Source of the DNA: Bacteroidota bacterium
Lineage (GTDB): Bacteria > Bacteroidota > Bacteroidia > Bacteroidales > JAGONC01
Assembly: GCA_022711405.1 (NCBI GenBank)
Contig: JAKLFC010000001.1
Span: forward strand, 124,001-188,000
Length of the DNA stretch: 64,000 bases
Reading direction: 5' to 3'
Notes under the pieces: model-generated
What the model was told of the DNA's origin: nothing
The model's input: only the letters and a program-made list of their open reading frames with translations
Database searches by the model: none
Part shown: positions 60,743 to 64,000 of the stretch, piece by piece
How the letters are laid out: each line of letters opens with the position of its first letter
Numbering within the stretch: the first letter of the stretch is position 1
Made by a program: the position numbers and the translations under genes

Positions 60743-61990
60743 TTAATCCAGGAGATGCACCACCAATCCGCTCCTGAGCTTGGGTTCGAACCAGGTGGTC
60801 TTGGGTGGCATGATATTGCCTGTATCGGCGATATCGATGAGTTGTTTCATGGAGACGGGGAACAGTGCAAAAGCAACTGCCATTTCACCGCTGTCCACCC
60901 GCCGGGCCAGTTCTCCCAATCCCCGTATCCCTCCGACAAAATCGATCCTTTTATCCCTTCTGAGGTCTTTGATCCCCAGGATGGGATCCAGCAGCTGCTT
61001 TGACAGGATCGTCACATCCAGTACGCCGATCGGATCCGAATCATCAAAGGTACCTGGTCTGGCTGTCAGGGAATACCATATGCCGCCGAGGTACATGCTG
61101 AATTGATGCAGGCTTTCCGGCCTGTATGGATCTTTCCCTTTTCGTTCCACAATAAAGGAACTGTCCAGTCCCGCTAAAAATTCCTCCTTCGACAGTCCGT
61201 TCAGGTCTTTCACCAGCCGGTTATAGTCGATGATAGTAAGCTGGCTGGCCGGAAAGTGGACCGCCAGGAAGAAGTTGTATTCTTCTGTTCCTTCATGATG
61301 CGGATTATGCAGCTTTTTCTCGTTACCCACCAGTGCAGCAGCAGCCGTCCTGTGATGTCCATCCGCTACATAGGTAAAGGGGATCTTCCCGAAAAGTGTG
61401 GTCAGTCTGATGATCAGCGCCGGATCGGAAATCACCCAGAACTGATGTCCAATGCCGTCATCTGCAATGAAATCATATTCAGGAGCATGCGTCATGATAA
61501 AGGCTGAGATCATGTCGTCAATCTCTTTAACTGCAGGATAGGTGAAAAAGACAGGCTCCATGTTGGCATTGTTTATCCTGACATGCTTCATCCTGTCCTC
61601 CTCCTTGTCAGGCCTCGTCAGCTCGTGCTTTTTGATGATTCCGTTCATGTAATCTTCCACCGCGGCACAGCCCACGAGGCCATACTGGGTTTTACCCCAC
61701 ATGGTCTGGGCATAGATGTACAGGCATTCACTTTCGTCCTGCACTAACCATCTCTTCTCCCTGAATTTCTTGAAATTCTCCAGCGCTTTATCATAGACTT
61801 CCGGTGCGTAGTGATCCGTTTCAACCGGAAGGTCTATCTCAGGTTTGATGATATGCAACAGGGTATACTCGTTCCCCATGGCCTCTCGCCGGGCTTCTTC
61901 TGAATCCAGTACATCGTAAGGCCTGGAAGCCAGTTGTTTGACAATCTCCTTTGGTGGCCTCAATCCTTTAAATGCTCTTAAAAGTGCCAT
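60743..61990 (-). CDS. DUF1015 family protein (serine-pathway neighbour)
   Basis: A 415-residue cytoplasmic protein. Family marks are FKGLRPPKEIVKQLASRPYD, YIYAQTMWGKTQYGLVGCAA, the central FTYVADGHHRTAAAALVG (about 212-229) and GVLDVTILSKQLLDPILGI. The DGHHR motif is like that of ParB/sulfiredoxin-fold enzymes, a fold that includes an archaeal free-serine kinase. Here it lies downstream of serC and serA on the same strand, a common arrangement in Bacteroidota, with one unrelated small gene between. No phosphoserine phosphatase gene is present. A role in serine metabolism is therefore suspected, not shown. Confidence 0.85.
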   Translation of the reverse strand: MALLRAFKGLRPPKEIVKQLASRPYDVLDSEEARREAMGNEYTLLHIIKPEIDLPVETDHYAPEVYDKALENFKKFREKRWLVQDESECLYIYAQTMWGKTQYGLVGCAAVEDYMNGIIKKHELTRPDKEEDRMKHVRINNANMEPVFFTYPAVKEIDDMISAFIMTHAPEYDFIADDGIGHQFWVISDPALIIRLTTLFGKIPFTYVADGHHRTAAAALVGNEKKLHNPHHEGTEEYNFFLAVHFPASQLTIIDYNRLVKDLNGLSKEEFLAGLDSSFIVERKGKDPYRPESLHQFSMYLGGIWYSLTARPGTFDDSDPIGVLDVTILSKQLLDPILGIKDLRRDKRIDFVGGIRGLGELARRVDSGEMAVAFALFPVSMKQLIDIADTGNIMPPKTTWFEPKLRSGLVVHLLD

Positions 61991-62101
61991 AGATTATTTT
62001 TTTCAACATGATGATTACCTTCAACCCCCCACCCCCAACTATTAATAACAGTTAATAACCATTCATACCCATGAACGATCCTGAATCCCCATAAACGGCA
62101 C

Positions 62102-62521
62102 TCAATGCCCGCTATTCTCATTTTTATCCCCGGATCCGCTGTTTCGCTGGAGTGAACCGATCAGGGCCCCCACCATTTTGGTCATTTCCATAAGATGTTC
62201 CCGCGATTCTTCTTCCCCCGGATCATCAATATATTTCAGGTTCCTGGCAATGGAAGTGAACACCACACACTCACGGATCGAGCTTTTTGCTGCCTTCAGG
62301 TAGAATACAAACTGGACCTTATTACGGGAAGATCCTTCTGCAATGGATAAAGCAATGGATTCAGCCGCGTGTGTGAACTTACCCGCCAGTCCATCGGCTT
62401 CCTGATGGGGAAAGTTACGGACGACCATATGTACCCAGTCGATGTACTCGAGTGCTTTATGATAGACACGGAGATCCTCGAACCTGAAAAAAGTACTTAG
62501 ATTTTCAATCCCGGTTTCCAT
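62102..62521 (-). CDS. Four-helix-bundle protein (S23 rRNA-intervening-sequence family)
   Basis: A 139-residue protein. It has the family outline FEDLRVYHKALEYIDWVHMV, FPHQEADGLAGKFTHAAESI, then ALSIAEGSSRNKVQFVFYL and a helical end MEMTKMVGALIGSLQRN. These proteins were first seen encoded in intervening sequences of 23S rRNA genes, but most, as here, stand alone. They form homopentamers; their role is unknown. It separates serA from DUF1015. Confidence 0.9.
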   Translation of the reverse strand: METGIENLSTFFRFEDLRVYHKALEYIDWVHMVVRNFPHQEADGLAGKFTHAAESIALSIAEGSSRNKVQFVFYLKAAKSSIRECVVFTSIARNLKYIDDPGEEESREHLMEMTKMVGALIGSLQRNSGSGDKNENSGH

Positions 62522-62653
62522 CCCTGTTTGGTTTTAAGACAATGATTCAAAAAACGTACAGCGTTTGTTGATCGTAATGGAATGAATCCGTGAAGTAAAG
62601 AAATCGTGAATCATTCCTGTCGCTGTTCAACAACGAATACTTAAAAAAGCAGA

Positions 62654-63577
62654 TTATTTATTCAGCTGAAAGGTCGTATCTCCGTTTTCGAAGAAGTTTA
62701 CGATCTGCTTAGCGGCTGCAATGCCCGCATTGATATTGGCCTCGGCAGTCTGGGCTCCCATTTTTTTTGGGGTAAAATAATAACGGCCTTCAAACTGGCC
62801 TGCAATCTCTGCGGCGCAATCAGGAGTAATATCGGAGAGATACTTGAAATCTTTCCTTTCCTGGAACATTTTCAGAAGACCTGGTTCGTCAATGACCTCT
62901 TTTCTGGCGGTATTGACAAGGGTGGCTCCTTCAGGCATCAGGGATAGAAGTGCGAAATTGACCGATCCTTTTGTCTTTTCATTGGCCGGCATATGCAGTG
63001 ATACATACTGGCAATTCCTGTAGAGGTCCTCAAGGGTTTTTACAGGCATTACTCCGTCGTTTTCCATTGCTTCGGCAGGGATAAAGGGATCAAAGGCACA
63101 GGTCTTCATTCCGAAACCTCTGGCAATGGAGGCAACCCGTTTTGCCACATTGCCGTAGGCATGCAGCCCCATGGTCTTGCCAAGAAGTTCAGTACCTGAC
63201 TTGCCATTGAAACATCCACGGGCATGGTAGATCATCATCCCGAATACCAGTTCAGCTACTGCATTGGAATTCTGCCCGGGTGTGTTCATGGCCACGATCT
63301 TTCTTGCCGACGCGGCCTTCAGATCCAGGTTGTCATATCCGGCTCCCGCCCGCACGACGATCTTTAGCTGTTTAGCTGCCTGAATGATCTCTGAATCAAC
63401 AATATCACTTCTGACGATCAATGCATCTGCATCGGTCACCGCGTTGGCAAAATCTGCCTTATCGGTGTATTTTTCAAACAGGGCAAACTCAAATCCTGCT
63501 TTTTCGACGATCTGTCGGATCCCTTTAACAGCGATGGAAGCAAAAGGCTTTTCCGTCGCTACCAGTACTTTTGTCAT
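62654..63577 (-). CDS. serA: D-3-phosphoglycerate dehydrogenase (short form)
   Basis: A 307-residue D-2-hydroxyacid dehydrogenase. The substrate domain has VRAGAGYDNLDLKAAS; the NAD site is GKTMGLHAYGNVAKRVASIA, and LPEGATLVNTARKEVIDE plus SDITPDCAAEIAGQF complete the active site. There is no ACT domain, which fits the short Bacteroidota enzymes that lack serine feedback control. It oxidises 3-phosphoglycerate in the first step of serine synthesis. serC lies 44 bp upstream on the same strand, so they are one operon. Confidence 0.93.
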   Translation of the reverse strand: MTKVLVATEKPFASIAVKGIRQIVEKAGFEFALFEKYTDKADFANAVTDADALIVRSDIVDSEIIQAAKQLKIVVRAGAGYDNLDLKAASARKIVAMNTPGQNSNAVAELVFGMMIYHARGCFNGKSGTELLGKTMGLHAYGNVAKRVASIARGFGMKTCAFDPFIPAEAMENDGVMPVKTLEDLYRNCQYVSLHMPANEKTKGSVNFALLSLMPEGATLVNTARKEVIDEPGLLKMFQERKDFKYLSDITPDCAAEIAGQFEGRYYFTPKKMGAQTAEANINAGIAAAKQIVNFFENGDTTFQLNK

Positions 63578-63621
63578 ATCGGTTGATTTTTAAATGATAC
63601 ATCTTAAGGATACACTCCTTA

Positions 63622-64000
63622 TCAATTGTTCCTTTCGAATTCCTGCATCGCTTCGATCAGTGCTTTTACGCTCTCCAGCGGTAGTGCATTGTACAGGGAT
63701 GCCCTGAATCCGCCGACGGATCGGTGACCCTTGATGCCAACCATTCCCCTCGAAGAGGCGAACTGCTGGAATACAGGCTCCAGTTCCTTGTACTCGTCTT
63801 TCATCACAAAGCACACATTCATGATCGAACGATCCGCCGGATCCGGGATCGTGGGAATGAAAAATCTGTTGCGCTCGATCTCATCGTAGAGCATTCCTGC
63901 CTTTTGTAGGTTCTTCTTCTCCATCTCTTTCACACCGCCGCTGGCCTTGAGCCACTTGAGGGTCTGCAGGGCAGCATAGATGTTCACACAGGGCGGTGTG
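63622..64000 (-). CDS. serC: Phosphoserine aminotransferase, C-terminal part (cut by window edge)
   Basis: The frame is open to the right edge. The visible 125 residues begin [18 protein letters not shown] and contain [38 protein letters not shown], and [20 protein letters not shown], the C-terminal domain of SerC. The apparent GTG start at 63987 is only a codon inside the gene. The enzyme makes phosphoserine from phosphohydroxypyruvate with PLP and glutamate. It heads the serC-serA unit. Confidence 0.93.
   Translation of the reverse strand, partial: TPPCVNIYAALQTLKWLKASGGVKEMEKKNLQKAGMLYDEIERNRFFIPTIPDPADRSIMNVCFVMKDEYKELEPVFQQFASSRGMVGIKGHRSVGGFRASLYNALPLESVKALIEAMQEFERNN

Noticed and set aside
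62102..62521. S23 protein gene as evidence of a 23S rRNA fragment
   Set aside because: No rRNA sequence was recognised on either side; it is a free-standing gene.
63622..63987. GTG at 63987 as the serC start
   Set aside because: Conserved SerC residues (TPPC) continue upstream to the window edge, so the gene is cut rather than short.

Overview
The window reads as chromosomal DNA of a member of the Bacteroidota, most likely an uncultured Bacteroidales/Marinilabiliales-type organism. The evidence is a SusC/SusD pair, four proteins with type IX secretion (T9SS) C-terminal sorting domains, start sites that almost never have a Shine-Dalgarno sequence, and repeated use of the Bacteroidota -7 promoter box TAnnTTTG (at least fourteen clean matches upstream of start codons). 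No phage, transposase, integrase, CRISPR array or rRNA gene was seen. One tRNA gene (His) and one riboswitch (FMN) are present. Species identity cannot be fixed from this sequence alone.

Layout. Positions 1-15.5 kb are mostly housekeeping: a DUF58 protein (cut by the left edge) with a MoxR ATPase, a CAP-SPOR lipoprotein, parE, the bifunctional NAD(P)HX repair enzyme, two small membrane proteins, rlmD, shikimate kinase, recQ with an overlapping 3-methyladenine glycosylase, two HU genes, fmt, a TPR membrane protein, a TrmH-type methylase and an extended ribosomal protein THX. Positions 15.5-18.2 kb hold an overlapping pair best read as MurD2 and MurL, the alternative route that puts D-Glu into peptidoglycan by epimerising the L-Glu precursor. 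Positions 18.4-24.7 kb carry yqgE, a membrane protein, a large PKD/T9SS surface protein and an orphan OppC-type permease.

At 24.8-27.6 kb a tRNA-His gene is followed after 3 nt by an FMN riboswitch and a TonB-dependent receptor. This is a strong candidate for riboswitch-controlled flavin import across the outer membrane.

Positions 27.7-57.2 kb are mainly a starch/maltodextrin utilisation locus, preceded by a CotH-kinase/lamin-tail T9SS protein. The surface parts are a T9SS amylase, a T9SS protein with five to six SusE/F-like modules and two CBM9-like domains, SusC, SusD, two lipoprotein GH13 enzymes and a SusA-like GH13. The cytoplasmic parts form an operon: a trehalose-synthase-like GH13, a histidine kinase with a cyclic-nucleotide-binding domain, a beta-phosphoglucomutase/GH65 phosphorylase fusion and a uridine-kinase-like P-loop protein, with a convergent SLC45-type sugar transporter. 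The inferred flow is surface hydrolysis, SusCD uptake, periplasmic trimming, transport, phosphorolysis to beta-glucose-1-phosphate and conversion to glucose-6-phosphate. No LacI or SusR regulator is present, so the embedded kinase may be the local sensor.

Positions 57.3-64 kb return to housekeeping genes: smpB, a YggS-type PLP protein, an LTA-synthase-like sulfatase, a small winged-helix protein, DUF1015, a four-helix-bundle protein, serA and a truncated serC. Intergenic spaces carry several repeat families, including heptanucleotide arrays lying exactly at the 3' ends of two genes, one of them supplying the stop codon. No gene-free stretch exceeds about 300 bases; the longest is 36410-36692, between the SusE/F-like gene and susC.
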